Positions 35,330-44,233 of a stretch of 51,025 nucleotides of DNA are shown here, piece after piece. The notes below the pieces were generated by a model. It was not told the origin of the DNA, made no database searches, and was given only the letters and a program-made list of their open reading frames with translations. Both the position numbers and the translations under genes were made by a program. The DNA comes from Bradyrhizobium sp. AT1. Lineage in GTDB: Bacteria > Pseudomonadota > Alphaproteobacteria > Rhizobiales > Xanthobacteraceae. Position 1 is the stretch's first letter, and each line of letters starts with the position of its first letter. The DNA lies in assembly GCF_001590795.1 (NCBI RefSeq), contig NZ_JXDL01000001.1, positions 456,262-507,286 of the forward strand, in the 5' to 3' direction.

Positions 35330-35968
35330 TTGATCGACACGATCGCCCATCCCGTTTCCGAGCAGCCGAGCGCGCCGGCGGGCCGCAAAATGGACACCGT
35401 CATCCGCGCGGCATGGCAGCTGTTTCTCGACCACGGCTTTTCCGCAACCAGCATGGACGCTGTCGCGAAAGCCGCCGGTGTGTCGAAGGCAACGCTCTAT
35501 GCGTATTTCCCGAGCAAGGAAGCCCTGTTCGCCTCGTTGATCGTGGCGGAATGCGAGAGCCTGCAAAACGACCTGCCGATACCCAGATTGTCGGCCGGAC
35601 TATCCGAGGCGTTGCGGGAGTTCGCCAGGCAATACATCCGCACGTTCATCCACCGGAAAGACGTCGCCTTTGTCCGCATCATCGCCAACGAAAGCGGACG
35701 GTTTCCGGCGCTCGCGCGGTTGTTCTATGAAAGCGGACCTGAGGCGACGATCCTGCGGCTCTCTCAATTCCTTGAAGAGGCGCGGGCGGCGAAGCTCCTG
35801 GAATTGGACGACTCGATTGGAGCCGCCAAACAATTCCTGAGCCTGATCCGGGGCGAGCTACCGCTGCTGATCGTGTTGGGTCTCAACGAGCTCACGGAGG
35901 AAATGATCGAACGGGAGATCGAGGCGGGACTTAATTTCTTTCTGAAGGCGTGTCAGCCCCGCGGTTGA
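35330..35968 (+). CDS. TetR/AcrR family repressor, divergent from the efflux operon
   Basis: The frame is open from 35168, but the start is most likely the TTG at 35330, 8 bases after CGGAG, giving 212 residues; a GTG at 35321 is an alternative. The N-terminal helix-turn-helix is clear: GFSATSMDAVAKAAGVSKATLYAYFPSKE, given here in shortened form as residues 35-63 of the product. The C-terminal half is a ligand-binding domain. TetR repressors of this type control adjacent RND pumps and dissociate on binding the pump's substrate. Two related operator-like boxes lie in the intergenic region. Confidence 0.92.
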   Translation: MIDTIAHPVSEQPSAPAGRKMDTVIRAAWQLFLDHGFSATSMDAVAKAAGVSKATLYAYFPSKEALFASLIVAECESLQNDLPIPRLSAGLSEALREFARQYIRTFIHRKDVAFVRIIANESGRFPALARLFYESGPEATILRLSQFLEEARAAKLLELDDSIGAAKQFLSLIRGELPLLIVLGLNELTEEMIEREIEAGLNFFLKACQPRG

Positions 35969-36005
35969 AGCCCTCGCGCGTGATTCATGAAGGCAGGCGC
36001 CAGCT

Positions 36006-37364
36006 CTAGCCCGCGCTCAGGCGCACGCCGGCGCGCAAGAACTTCTGCGGATCGACGGCTTCACCCTCGATGCGGGTCTCGTAATGCAGATGCGGGCCGG
36101 TGGAGCGCCCGGTCGAGCCGACCAGGCCGACGACCTGGCCGATCTTCACGAACTCACCGACCTTGACGTTGATCTCGGAGAGATGGCCGTAGCGGGTCGA
36201 GAGCCCATTGCCGTGGTCGACCTCGACCATGCGGCCGTAACCGCCGGACCAGCCGGCTGACACGACCTTGCCGTTGGCGGTGACGCGAACCGGATCGCCT
36301 GTGGCGGCGCGGAAGTCGAGCCCGGTATGCATCGCGGGCCGGCCCAGGAAGGGATCGCTGCGCACGCCAAAGCCGGAGGTGAACTCGACCTCGCCGATGA
36401 CCGGTTTGCGGTAAGGCACCAGCGCCAGCGTGCGGTTGAGACGATCCATCTCGGCGCGCGTGATGTTGATGCGATTGAGCTGCTTCTCGAACGGTCCGGC
36501 ATTCGCCGTCAGCTTGACGGGTACGAAAGGCCCGCCCATCGCGGTGCGCGGTACGGCGGCTTCGAGATTGGCGAGATTCAGCCCGAGATCGCTGACCACG
36601 CCGCGCATCCGCCGCATACGTGAATCCATGCCTTCCTCGACCGCGCTGAGCGTCGCCATCTGGCGACGTTCGACCTGGTCGAGCGAGCTGGTGAGCCGAA
36701 CGAGGACGTTGTCAAAACCCTGGTTCTTGGCGAATTGGCTGGTCGGCGGTGCCGCGACGGCCGGCGCTCGCGATTCGAGCCGCGCCTCGCGATCCGGCGG
36801 CGCCACGAAGATCACGGTGTCGCTGATCGGCGAGGGTTTTGGCGTGATCTGGCTCGAATCGCCGCGCTGTGGGAGCGCGCGGGGAATCGAGCCGGTCACG
36901 TCGGGCATGGCCCCGAGCGCCGTGGCCCGGGACTCCAGCGCCGTCTGCCGCTTCATGATCTGGTCGAGCTTCTGGTCGAACTGCTCCTGGTCGAGCAGCT
37001 GCCGGCTCGTGGTGCGGTCGACCTTGGCGCGCAGCTCGGCGATGCGGTCCTCATAGGCGTATTGCATCTCGGCCTGGCGGGCGATCAACCGGGTCAGGAC
37101 GTCGTCACGAAAAGCAAAATAAGTGGCAGTTGCCGCCGACCACAGACCGAGCAGCACCACCGTTCCGACCACGATCCAGAACACCACGGGCCCGAAGCGG
37201 ACCTGCTTGCCGGCGTGGACGATGGTGTAAGCGTCGTCGGTTGCGGGAAGGGGGATCGCTGCGGCTGCCGCGACGGCGGGACGACGTTGGAAGGCGCGTC
37301 CGTGGTCATGAGGATGATGTTGGGGGTACTGCGAAAATTGGGCAGAACTTTTCGACATCGGCAC
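36006..37364 (-). CDS. M23 family metallopeptidase with N-terminal membrane anchor
   Basis: This is a 452-residue murein endopeptidase or divisome/elongasome regulator. Residues 1-55 are a cytoplasmic, His/Pro-rich tail; 58-82 is a transmembrane helix (VFWIVVGTVVLLGLWSAATA); 95-150 is a coiled coil; a Pro-rich linker follows; 330-440 is the LytM domain. Zinc ligands are visible: H and D in MHTGLDFRA and the second histidine motif HLHYET. The active-site residues are intact, so it should cut peptides, unlike the degenerate EnvC/NlpD. A second ATG 6 bp downstream could be the start. Confidence 0.93.
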   Translation of the reverse strand: MPMSKSSAQFSQYPQHHPHDHGRAFQRRPAVAAAAAIPLPATDDAYTIVHAGKQVRFGPVVFWIVVGTVVLLGLWSAATATYFAFRDDVLTRLIARQAEMQYAYEDRIAELRAKVDRTTSRQLLDQEQFDQKLDQIMKRQTALESRATALGAMPDVTGSIPRALPQRGDSSQITPKPSPISDTVIFVAPPDREARLESRAPAVAAPPTSQFAKNQGFDNVLVRLTSSLDQVERRQMATLSAVEEGMDSRMRRMRGVVSDLGLNLANLEAAVPRTAMGGPFVPVKLTANAGPFEKQLNRINITRAEMDRLNRTLALVPYRKPVIGEVEFTSGFGVRSDPFLGRPAMHTGLDFRAATGDPVRVTANGKVVSAGWSGGYGRMVEVDHGNGLSTRYGHLSEINVKVGEFVKIGQVVGLVGSTGRSTGPHLHYETRIEGEAVDPQKFLRAGVRLSAG

Positions 37365-37468
37365 TCCCGCGCCGGTCGGATGAGTCCGTACGGCCTAATT
37401 GCCGCAGCAATCTGGGCCGGTCATGGTTAATTTTCCGGAAACGGGAACAGGCGAATTCCAGGGATTGG

Positions 37469-38152
37469 TTAAAGACTTCTTGCCGCTTCCAGCACGGCGT
37501 CGGCATGGCCGTCGACCCGGACATTGCGCCAGATCCTGGCCACTCGACCGTCGGCGCCGACCAGTATCGTGGTGCGAAGAATCCCCAGGAAGCTCTTGCC
37601 ATACATGGACTTTTCGCCCCAGGCGCCATAAGCTTCCAGCATCTCATGTTGCGCGTCCGAAAGGAGCGGGACACCGAGAGCGTGCTTGTCGCGGAACTTC
37701 TCCTGGGCCTTTAACGGATCGGCGGAGACCCCGAGCACGGCGGTACCGGCGGCCGCGAAGGCGCCGGCCAGGCGGGTGAAGTCGATCGCTTCCCGGGTGC
37801 AGCCGGGCGTGTCGGCGCGGGGGTAGAAGAACAGGACCAGCTTTTGGCCGGCATAATCCGCCAGTGTGACGACCTCGCCGCCGTCGCGGGGCAGGCGGAA
37901 GGCGGGGGCCTTGTGGCCCTCGGTCAGACCGGACCTCGCGGGGGCGGATGGCGATTTGGAGGGATTTAACTGTTTCGACGCGGCCTTATGTGATCCTGCT
38001 TTTGCTACGCTCCCGGTTGATTTGCTCGCCGGTGTCCGCTGCGTTTTCGCGGACTTGGTTTCAGTCGATGCCCGCGTTTTCAGGGGCCTCTTTTTAGCCG
38101 TCGCGCTGCCGGAGGGCGTTTTGGACGATTTCGTTCGGGATTTCTTGGACAT
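37469..38152 (-). CDS. bcp: Thioredoxin-dependent peroxiredoxin, Bcp/PrxQ type, with basic N-terminal extension
   Basis: The ATG at 38152 gives 227 residues. The first 75 are an extension rich in Lys, Ser, Thr and Ala (MSKKSRTKSSKTPSGSATAK at the start), followed by a normal Bcp domain. The peroxidatic cysteine is C118 in DTPGCTREAIDF. The resolving cysteine that PrxQ proteins usually have five residues later is replaced by isoleucine (I123), so this is a 1-Cys or atypical enzyme. It detoxifies hydroperoxides. The extension resembles histone-H1-like tails that bind DNA; this is inference. It is divergent from the AsmA-like gene, with about 290 bp between the starts. Confidence 0.92.
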   Translation of the reverse strand: MSKKSRTKSSKTPSGSATAKKRPLKTRASTETKSAKTQRTPASKSTGSVAKAGSHKAASKQLNPSKSPSAPARSGLTEGHKAPAFRLPRDGGEVVTLADYAGQKLVLFFYPRADTPGCTREAIDFTRLAGAFAAAGTAVLGVSADPLKAQEKFRDKHALGVPLLSDAQHEMLEAYGAWGEKSMYGKSFLGILRTTILVGADGRVARIWRNVRVDGHADAVLEAARSL

Positions 38153-38443
38153 ACGCCTTCCTTTCGACGCTTTCGGCGGGTCAACCGAAACGGTATTGCA
38201 GCTCTCGTCCGGCGTGCCGGAATCGCGCCCTCGGCTGGGCAAGTCTGGCGACGCCGGAGTATGGTTACAAGGAATTCCACGTACCACCCCACTGCTCGTT
38301 GAACGCGCTCCCGGGGCGAAATGACGAACAGCAGGAATATTCGAGGTATGGCTGCAATGCCGGCGCAGGGAGCTTCGCTTCCGGTGGACGGCTGCGGTCC
38401 CGGCGGCGCTCAATCCTACGACGGGCGCCTGTATCGAGAGGCA

Positions 38444-41400
38444 ATGGCAAGGAATAAGTCGCCCCAGGATTACAATCGGGACTTCGATCGGCGCGGCGGT
38501 GAACAACAGCCGCAGGAATGGGACGACGCCGATTGGGACCCGGATCAGGAGGCGGCCGCGGGCTATCGCGCGCGCCGGCTGTTGTCGCGTTCCAATTCGG
38601 GCCTTCATCGCTTCGGTGACGGGTTTGGGGCGTTGCGACGCTGGCTGGCCGCCGATCGCTGGCTGAAGCGCTTCGTCCTTGTCGCCGGGACTCTCGCCGT
38701 CATCTTCGTTGGCTGTTTCGGTGCGCTGTGGTGGCGGCTCGGTGCCGGTCCCATCAATCTCGACATCGCGACGCCATGGCTGGCGGCCGCGATCGAGGAC
38801 AATATCGGTCACGGCAACACGGTTGAGATCGGAGGCACCCAGATCGAGCGGGCCGGGCGGATCCGCATCGCTGTGCGCATCCGCGACATCATCGTCCGCG
38901 ACCGCGATCACGCCATCGTCGCCAGCGCGCCGAAGGCCGAGGTGAAGCTGTCGGGGGCGGGCCTTCTGATGGGGCATCTGCGCGCCGAAAGCCTCAATCT
39001 CGTCGATGCCGAGCTCGCAATCCGCATTGCGCCCGACGGCACCGTCACCGTGTCCGCCGGCGATACCGCAAAGCCGCTGGCGACCGGCGTCGCCTCGAAG
39101 AAGGACGCGGGGCTGCCGCCGACATTCCCTCGCAATGGCGTCCCGCCGCCGCCATTCGCGACCGCGCCCACGAGTCCTGATGCCTCTCAGGCCGCGCCTC
39201 AGGCGACCGCACAGAGCGGCATCCTTCAGGGCCTCGACTGGCTCGACAGTCTGAGCATGACCGGTCTCGACGGCCAGAATCTCAACGAGATCGGTCTGAA
39301 GAACGGCAATCTGATCGTCGACGATCAGCAGCGCGGCAGCAAATGGTCGTTCGAGAACATCACCCTCAGCCTGCGCCGGCCGAGCCGCGGCGGCGTCACG
39401 CTCAGCCTGGGCGAGGAGGGCGCGCGCCCGTGGATGCTGCGGGCCACGATCGGGCCGGCCGAGAACGGCGTACGCTCGGTCGATATCAAGGCCGACAAGG
39501 TCTCGACCTCCAACATCCTGCTGGCGTTGCGGGTCAAGGACCTCACTTACACAGCCGATCTTCCGCTGACGGGCGAGCTCAAGGGCGAGCTCGGCCGCGA
39601 TGGCGTGCCGACATTCTTCCGCGGCATGATCGCGATCGGCGCCGGCAGTATCATCGATACCGACACGCCCGATTATCCGATGGCGATCGATCAGGCCGAG
39701 ATCAACCTCGAATGGGACGCCAATCGCCGGGTGCTGGTTGCACCGTTCAAGATCCTGGCGGGCGCCAACCGCCTGACCCTTCTGGCCCATCTGGAGCCGC
39801 CCAACGGCACCGTCAATGACTGGCAGCTCGGCTTCAGCGGCGGTTCGATCCTGCTCGGCGGCATCGACAACGAACCGCCGCTCGTCTTCAACCGCATCGC
39901 GATCGGCTTCCGTTTCGACACCGATCACAAACGCTTCCTGCTGACGCAAGCCGACGTCAGCAACGGCGAGATCGGCGTCGCCGGCACGGGGGCCATCGAC
40001 TATTCGGGCGAGCCGCGGCTGACGCTGGGCTTTGCGGGGACGCCGATGTCGGCCTCTGCGCTGAAGCGGATGTGGCCGACGCTCGTCGTTCCCGAGCTGC
40101 GCGAATGGGTGATCGAGCGGATCGAGCGCGGCACGCTTCAACGCATCGAAATCGGCATCAATTCGCCGACGAAGAACCTTCCGCGCAAAGGCCCGCCCAT
40201 TCCCGATGACGGCCTGTCGGTCAACATCGTGGCGAGCGGCGTCGCGGTCCGTCCCGTGGACGGCATGCCCGTCGTGCACGATGCCGATTTGAAGGCGCGC
40301 GTGACCGGCCGCACCGCGACCGTGAATATCGGCCAGGGCATTGCCGATACGCCCGCCGGCCGCAAGGTCACGATTTCCGATTTCGTGTTCGAAGTGCCTG
40401 ACATGGCGCCCAAGCCGTCGCCGTCGCGGACCCGATTCCGGGTTGACGGTCCGGTGCCCGCGGCGGCTGAGATGCTGTCCAATGATCGCCTGAGCGATCT
40501 GTCGTCGACAGTCGTCGATCCCAACACCAGCAAGGGGACATTCACGGCGAACATCCAGCTCGGCCTGCCGGTCAAGGGTGAGTTGACCAAGGCCGACACC
40601 ACCTATGCCGTCACCGCCGACCTCAACGGCTTCTCAGCCGACAAGCTTGTGATGAACCAGAAGCTGGAGGCCAACAACCTCAAGATCGCCGCGAACAACG
40701 CGGGTTATCAGGTCAAGGGCGACGTCAAGATCAACGGCCAGGCGGCCTCGCTCGATTACCGCAAGCCGGCCGAAGGCGATGCCGATGTCAGGCTGCAGGC
40801 GACGCTGGATGATGCGAGCCGGGCGCGGTTGGGATTCGATCTCGGTCCCGCCGTCAGCGGATCGTTGCCGATCAAGCTGTCGGGCAAGATCGCCGGCGGT
40901 CCCGAGCAGACGACGAAACTCGGCGTCGAGGCCGACCTGACGTCGGTGAGGCTCGACAACGTCCTGCCGGGTTGGGTCAAGCTTCCGGGCAAATCAGGCA
41001 AGGCCAGCTTCAAGGTGGTGCCGACGGCGCAATCGACGCGCCTGGAGGACATCGTCATCGAAGGCGGCGGCGCCTCGATCAAGGGCTCGCTCGAGGTCGA
41101 TGCGAACGGCGACCTCATGAACGTGAACTTCCCGACCTATTCGCCCTCTGACGGCGACAAGACCTCGTTGAAAGCCGAGCGTGGTCAGGACGGCGTCATC
41201 AGGGGCACCATGCGCGGCGACGTGTTCGACGGCCGCGGCTTCCTGAAATCGGCGATCTCAGGCAATTCCAAGGACGACAAAAACAACAAGATGAAAAACG
41301 TCGATTTCGACATCGACGTGAAGCTCGGGGCTGTCGCCGGTTTCAACGGCGAGGCGATGCGCAGCGTCGATGCCAAAATGTCGAAGCGCAACGGCGCCAT

Positions 41401-42157
41401 CAAGGCCTTTACCCTGAGCGGCAAGATCGGCCGCGATACGCCAGTGGCGGCGGATCTGCGCGGCGGGCGTGCGCAGGGCAGCCGCGAGGTGATCTACCTT
41501 CAGACCAACGATGCCGGCGCGCTGCTGCGCTTCACCGACACCTACACCAAGGCGGTCGGCGGCCAGATGGTGGTGGCGATGGAGCCGCCGACGTCGGAGC
41601 CGAACACCTCACGCGAGGGTCTCATCAACGTCCGTGACTTCACCGTGAAGGGCGAGGCGCAGCTCGAGCGCGTCGCCGCAGGCGCACCCAACGGCACCGG
41701 AAACGGCGTCTCGTTCAGCGCGCTGCGCGCCGAGTTCACCCGGCAGAACGGCGCGCTCACGATCCGCGACGGTGTGGTCAAGGGCCCGATGATCGGCGCC
41801 ACCATCGAGGGCTCGATCGATTATCCCGGCAACCAGGTGTGCATGAGCGGCACCTTCGTGCCGATGTATGGCGTCAACAATATCTTCGGCCAGATCCCGC
41901 TGTTCGGCATCTTCCTCGGCGGCGGCAACAATGAAGGGTTGATCGGCGTGACCTATGAGGTGGTCGGCACGCCGGCGGCGCCCGTGATGCGCGTCAATCC
42001 GATCTCGGCGATGGCGCCCGGCCTGTTCCGCAAGATCTTCGAATTCAACACCGGCAAGCAGAACTCGCCGTTCGAGGAATTCCCCTCGCAGTCGAACGAC
42101 GGCTCGACCGGCTCGACGCGCCAGCTCTCGAGCGGATGCAGCCTCGCGCGTAGGTAA
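38444..42157 (+). CDS. AsmA-like/DUF3971 large envelope protein (YhdP family)
   Basis: The ATG at 38444 (MARNKSPQDYN) gives 1237 residues; an upstream in-frame ATG at 38321 would add 41 without a clear ribosome binding site. Residues 1-75 are polar and cytoplasmic, followed by a transmembrane helix (about 82-102, FVLVAGTLAVIFVGCFGALW) and a very long, beta-rich periplasmic body. Proteins of this type (YhdP, TamB-like) are thought to bridge the membranes and move phospholipids or help assemble the outer membrane. The closing part, GQIPLFGIFLGGGNNEGLI, is the AsmA_2-like conserved end. It ends 124 bp before the convergent chemoreceptor, with a palindromic repeat between. Confidence 0.9.
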   Translation: MARNKSPQDYNRDFDRRGGEQQPQEWDDADWDPDQEAAAGYRARRLLSRSNSGLHRFGDGFGALRRWLAADRWLKRFVLVAGTLAVIFVGCFGALWWRLGAGPINLDIATPWLAAAIEDNIGHGNTVEIGGTQIERAGRIRIAVRIRDIIVRDRDHAIVASAPKAEVKLSGAGLLMGHLRAESLNLVDAELAIRIAPDGTVTVSAGDTAKPLATGVASKKDAGLPPTFPRNGVPPPPFATAPTSPDASQAAPQATAQSGILQGLDWLDSLSMTGLDGQNLNEIGLKNGNLIVDDQQRGSKWSFENITLSLRRPSRGGVTLSLGEEGARPWMLRATIGPAENGVRSVDIKADKVSTSNILLALRVKDLTYTADLPLTGELKGELGRDGVPTFFRGMIAIGAGSIIDTDTPDYPMAIDQAEINLEWDANRRVLVAPFKILAGANRLTLLAHLEPPNGTVNDWQLGFSGGSILLGGIDNEPPLVFNRIAIGFRFDTDHKRFLLTQADVSNGEIGVAGTGAIDYSGEPRLTLGFAGTPMSASALKRMWPTLVVPELREWVIERIERGTLQRIEIGINSPTKNLPRKGPPIPDDGLSVNIVASGVAVRPVDGMPVVHDADLKARVTGRTATVNIGQGIADTPAGRKVTISDFVFEVPDMAPKPSPSRTRFRVDGPVPAAAEMLSNDRLSDLSSTVVDPNTSKGTFTANIQLGLPVKGELTKADTTYAVTADLNGFSADKLVMNQKLEANNLKIAANNAGYQVKGDVKINGQAASLDYRKPAEGDADVRLQATLDDASRARLGFDLGPAVSGSLPIKLSGKIAGGPEQTTKLGVEADLTSVRLDNVLPGWVKLPGKSGKASFKVVPTAQSTRLEDIVIEGGGASIKGSLEVDANGDLMNVNFPTYSPSDGDKTSLKAERGQDGVIRGTMRGDVFDGRGFLKSAISGNSKDDKNNKMKNVDFDIDVKLGAVAGFNGEAMRSVDAKMSKRNGAIKAFTLSGKIGRDTPVAADLRGGRAQGSREVIYLQTNDAGALLRFTDTYTKAVGGQMVVAMEPPTSEPNTSREGLINVRDFTVKGEAQLERVAAGAPNGTGNGVSFSALRAEFTRQNGALTIRDGVVKGPMIGATIEGSIDYPGNQVCMSGTFVPMYGVNNIFGQIPLFGIFLGGGNNEGLIGVTYEVVGTPAAPVMRVNPISAMAPGLFRKIFEFNTGKQNSPFEEFPSQSNDGSTGSTRQLSSGCSLARR

Positions 42158-42164
42158 GTGAGGT

Positions 42165-42253
42165 CGTCATGCCCGGGCTTGTCCCGGCCATCCACGGCTT
42201 TCTTTTCGTCAGCGCTGAGAACGTGGATGGCCGGGACAAGCCCGGCCATGACG
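42165..42253. repeat. 32-bp inverted repeat, intergenic palindromic element
   Basis: Arms 42165-42196 and 42222-42253 are inverted copies over 32 bp with one mismatch, around a 25-bp loop. The arm contains CGGGCTTGTCCCGGCCATCC. It sits between two convergent genes, where such elements are usual in Bradyrhizobium and relatives. It may terminate both transcripts or protect their 3' ends. Copy number in the genome cannot be seen from here. Confidence 0.85.
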
Positions 42254-42280
42254 CAAGTGGGGATATTTGCGCGTAAAGGC

Positions 42281-43975
42281 TTACGCCGCGCGCACGCCCG
42301 CCAGGAACGTTCCGACTTCGCCGGAGAGCTGCTCGGCCTGCTTGGAGAGGCTGCTGGCGGCGGCGAGCACCATGCCGGCGGCATTGCCGGTCTCGTTGGC
42401 GGCGGTCGAGACGCCGCCGATATTGGTGGTGACTTCCTTGGTCGCCTCCGCGGTCTGCGAGACGCTGCGGGCGATCTCGGCGGTGGCGGCGCCTTGCTCC
42501 TCGATGGCAGCCCCAATCGAGGTGGCGATACGGCTGACCTCCTCGATGGTGGCGGTGATGCCGCCGATCGCGTCCACGGCTTCCTTGGTGGCGCCCTGGA
42601 TCTGCGCGATCTTGTCGCCGATCTCACGGGTCGCTTCCGCGGTCTGGCTCGCCAGCGACTTCACCTCGGAAGCGACGACGGCAAAGCCGCGGCCGGCTTC
42701 GCCGGCGCGCGCGGCTTCGATGGTGGCGTTGAGCGCGAGCAGATTGGTCTGGGCGGCGATGCTGGAGATCAGCTCGGCGACGTGCTCGATCTGCTGGGCG
42801 CCGTCGGAGAGCGCGCGCACGATGGTGTCGGTGCGGCGGGCGCTGTCGACTGCGCGTCCGGTCACTTCGGCTGACTGGGCGACCTGGCGGCTGATCTCGG
42901 TGATGGAGGACGAGAGCTCCTCCGCGGCGGCCGCGACGGTCTGGACGCGCTGACTGGCTTCGGTCGCGGCCGAGCCGACCAATGCGGCGCGACGGTTGGT
43001 GCCTTCGGCGGTCGAGGACATCGACTTGGCGGTATGCTCGAGCTCACCGGAGCCGGAGGCCATCAGGCCGACGAGCTGGCCGACGGACGCGTCGAAGCGG
43101 TCGGCGAGCGCGATCAGGGCGTCGCGCTTCTCCTGCTCGGTGCGGGTCTTGGTGGCGGCCTGTTCGGCTTCCAGCGAACGTGCCGTGAGCGCCGTCTGCC
43201 TGAGGACTTCGAGGGTTTCGGCCATGCGGCCGATCTCGTCGCCACGGTCGGTTTCCTCGACCGGCTTGTCGATGGCGCCTTGGGAAATCTCCTGCATGCG
43301 GTTCTTCTGGCGATCGAGCGCGCTGAGCACGTCGCGGGCGATCAGCCAGGACAGCGTCGCCATCAGCAGCATCAGGCCGATGCCGATCGCGGCGAGCTCC
43401 AATGTCAGGGAGCGCACATCGGCGTCGATGTCGTCGACATAGAGGCCGTATGCAATCGCGACGTTCCAGGGTGCAAAGTAGCGTGCGAATACCAGCTTGC
43501 GGACCGGCACTGTCTCGCCCGGACGCGGGAAGAGATAGGACAGGATGGCGCCTTCAGCGGCCTGCCTGGCCGTTTTGACGGTGGCATCGCTGATCACGAT
43601 GCCATTGGCATCCTTGATCCCGTTGTTCTTGCCTTCGAGCTGAGGTGCGCCGCCGTTCATCATGACAGTTGAATCGGCGGTGTAGACGACGGGATAGCCC
43701 TGGCCGCCGCCAAACTTCATCTGCCGGCCGCGCAGCTTGAACTGGGCTTGGGCATCGGCGAGCGTCATCTTGCCGGCCGCGACCTCGTCCTGCAGCGATT
43801 GCGCGAAGCCGTGCAGCAGATCGACCGCGGTCTGCATCTGGCGCGCACGGTCTTCGAGCATGCGGGTCTTGCTGAGATGGCTCGACGCGACGATGAGGGC
43901 GGTGACGGTCAGCGCTGCGAGTACAACCATGCTGGTGAGCTTGGTGCGGATCTTCAAGTGACTGAGCAGCGACAT
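42281..43975 (-). CDS. Methyl-accepting chemotaxis protein with single Cache sensor, copy 1
   Basis: The start is the ATG at 43975 ([16 protein letters not shown]); a longer frame is open but unlike the second copy. The 564-residue product has a first transmembrane helix (about 15-34), a periplasmic sCache_2 domain (about 40-185, with [12 protein letters not shown]), a second helix (192-215), a HAMP domain and the MCP signalling hairpin, with the tip [20 protein letters not shown]. No C-terminal pentapeptide is present. It is aligned without gaps to the next receptor: residues 1-175 are 64% identical (112 of 175) and 176-564 differ at only five positions. It is the downstream member of a tandem pair, separated by 258 bp. 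Confidence 0.94.
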   Translation of the reverse strand: MSLLSHLKIRTKLTSMVVLAALTVTALIVASSHLSKTRMLEDRARQMQTAVDLLHGFAQSLQDEVAAGKMTLADAQAQFKLRGRQMKFGGGQGYPVVYTADSTVMMNGGAPQLEGKNNGIKDANGIVISDATVKTARQAAEGAILSYLFPRPGETVPVRKLVFARYFAPWNVAIAYGLYVDDIDADVRSLTLELAAIGIGLMLLMATLSWLIARDVLSALDRQKNRMQEISQGAIDKPVEETDRGDEIGRMAETLEVLRQTALTARSLEAEQAATKTRTEQEKRDALIALADRFDASVGQLVGLMASGSGELEHTAKSMSSTAEGTNRRAALVGSAATEASQRVQTVAAAAEELSSSITEISRQVAQSAEVTGRAVDSARRTDTIVRALSDGAQQIEHVAELISSIAAQTNLLALNATIEAARAGEAGRGFAVVASEVKSLASQTAEATREIGDKIAQIQGATKEAVDAIGGITATIEEVSRIATSIGAAIEEQGAATAEIARSVSQTAEATKEVTTNIGGVSTAANETGNAAGMVLAAASSLSKQAEQLSGEVGTFLAGVRAA

Positions 43976-44019
43976 GACGGCCTCGGGAACGGTTGTAGGA
44001 TGCTTGTTCTCGCGCAGCC

Positions 44020-44048
44020 GTAGCAGGAAGTTCTTACAAATCTTGAAC
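44020..44048 (-). promoter_or_regulatory. Conserved box upstream of chemoreceptor copy 1
   Basis: A 29-bp segment is shared with the region before copy 2 with three mismatches. Its core on the minus strand is GTAAGAACTTC and it is flanked by GTTCA and GCTAC. It lies 45 to 73 bp before the start. Conservation in both copies marks it as the promoter or an operator; the surrounding leader sequence is not conserved. Confidence 0.5.
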
Positions 44049-44233
44049 GCAGGACATCGCGTGCTGGCGCGGCGCAACCCGCGCAGCCATGAGCACGCAT
44101 GTGCAGAACGACAGCCGTCGCGCGGGGCGACGTGTCCGAGGAAAGATGGATCGTGTGCGTGCTCAGGCCGTCAGTCGACGCATTGATTCGCCGACGATGC
44201 GTCGTGCTCTGACCGGTGCGGACGTCGCGCCGC

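Noticed and set aside
38153..40279. Long minus-strand extension upstream of bcp, overlapping the AsmA-like gene
   Set aside because: The Bcp family starts at the ATG at 38152; the upstream part is antisense to a clear gene.
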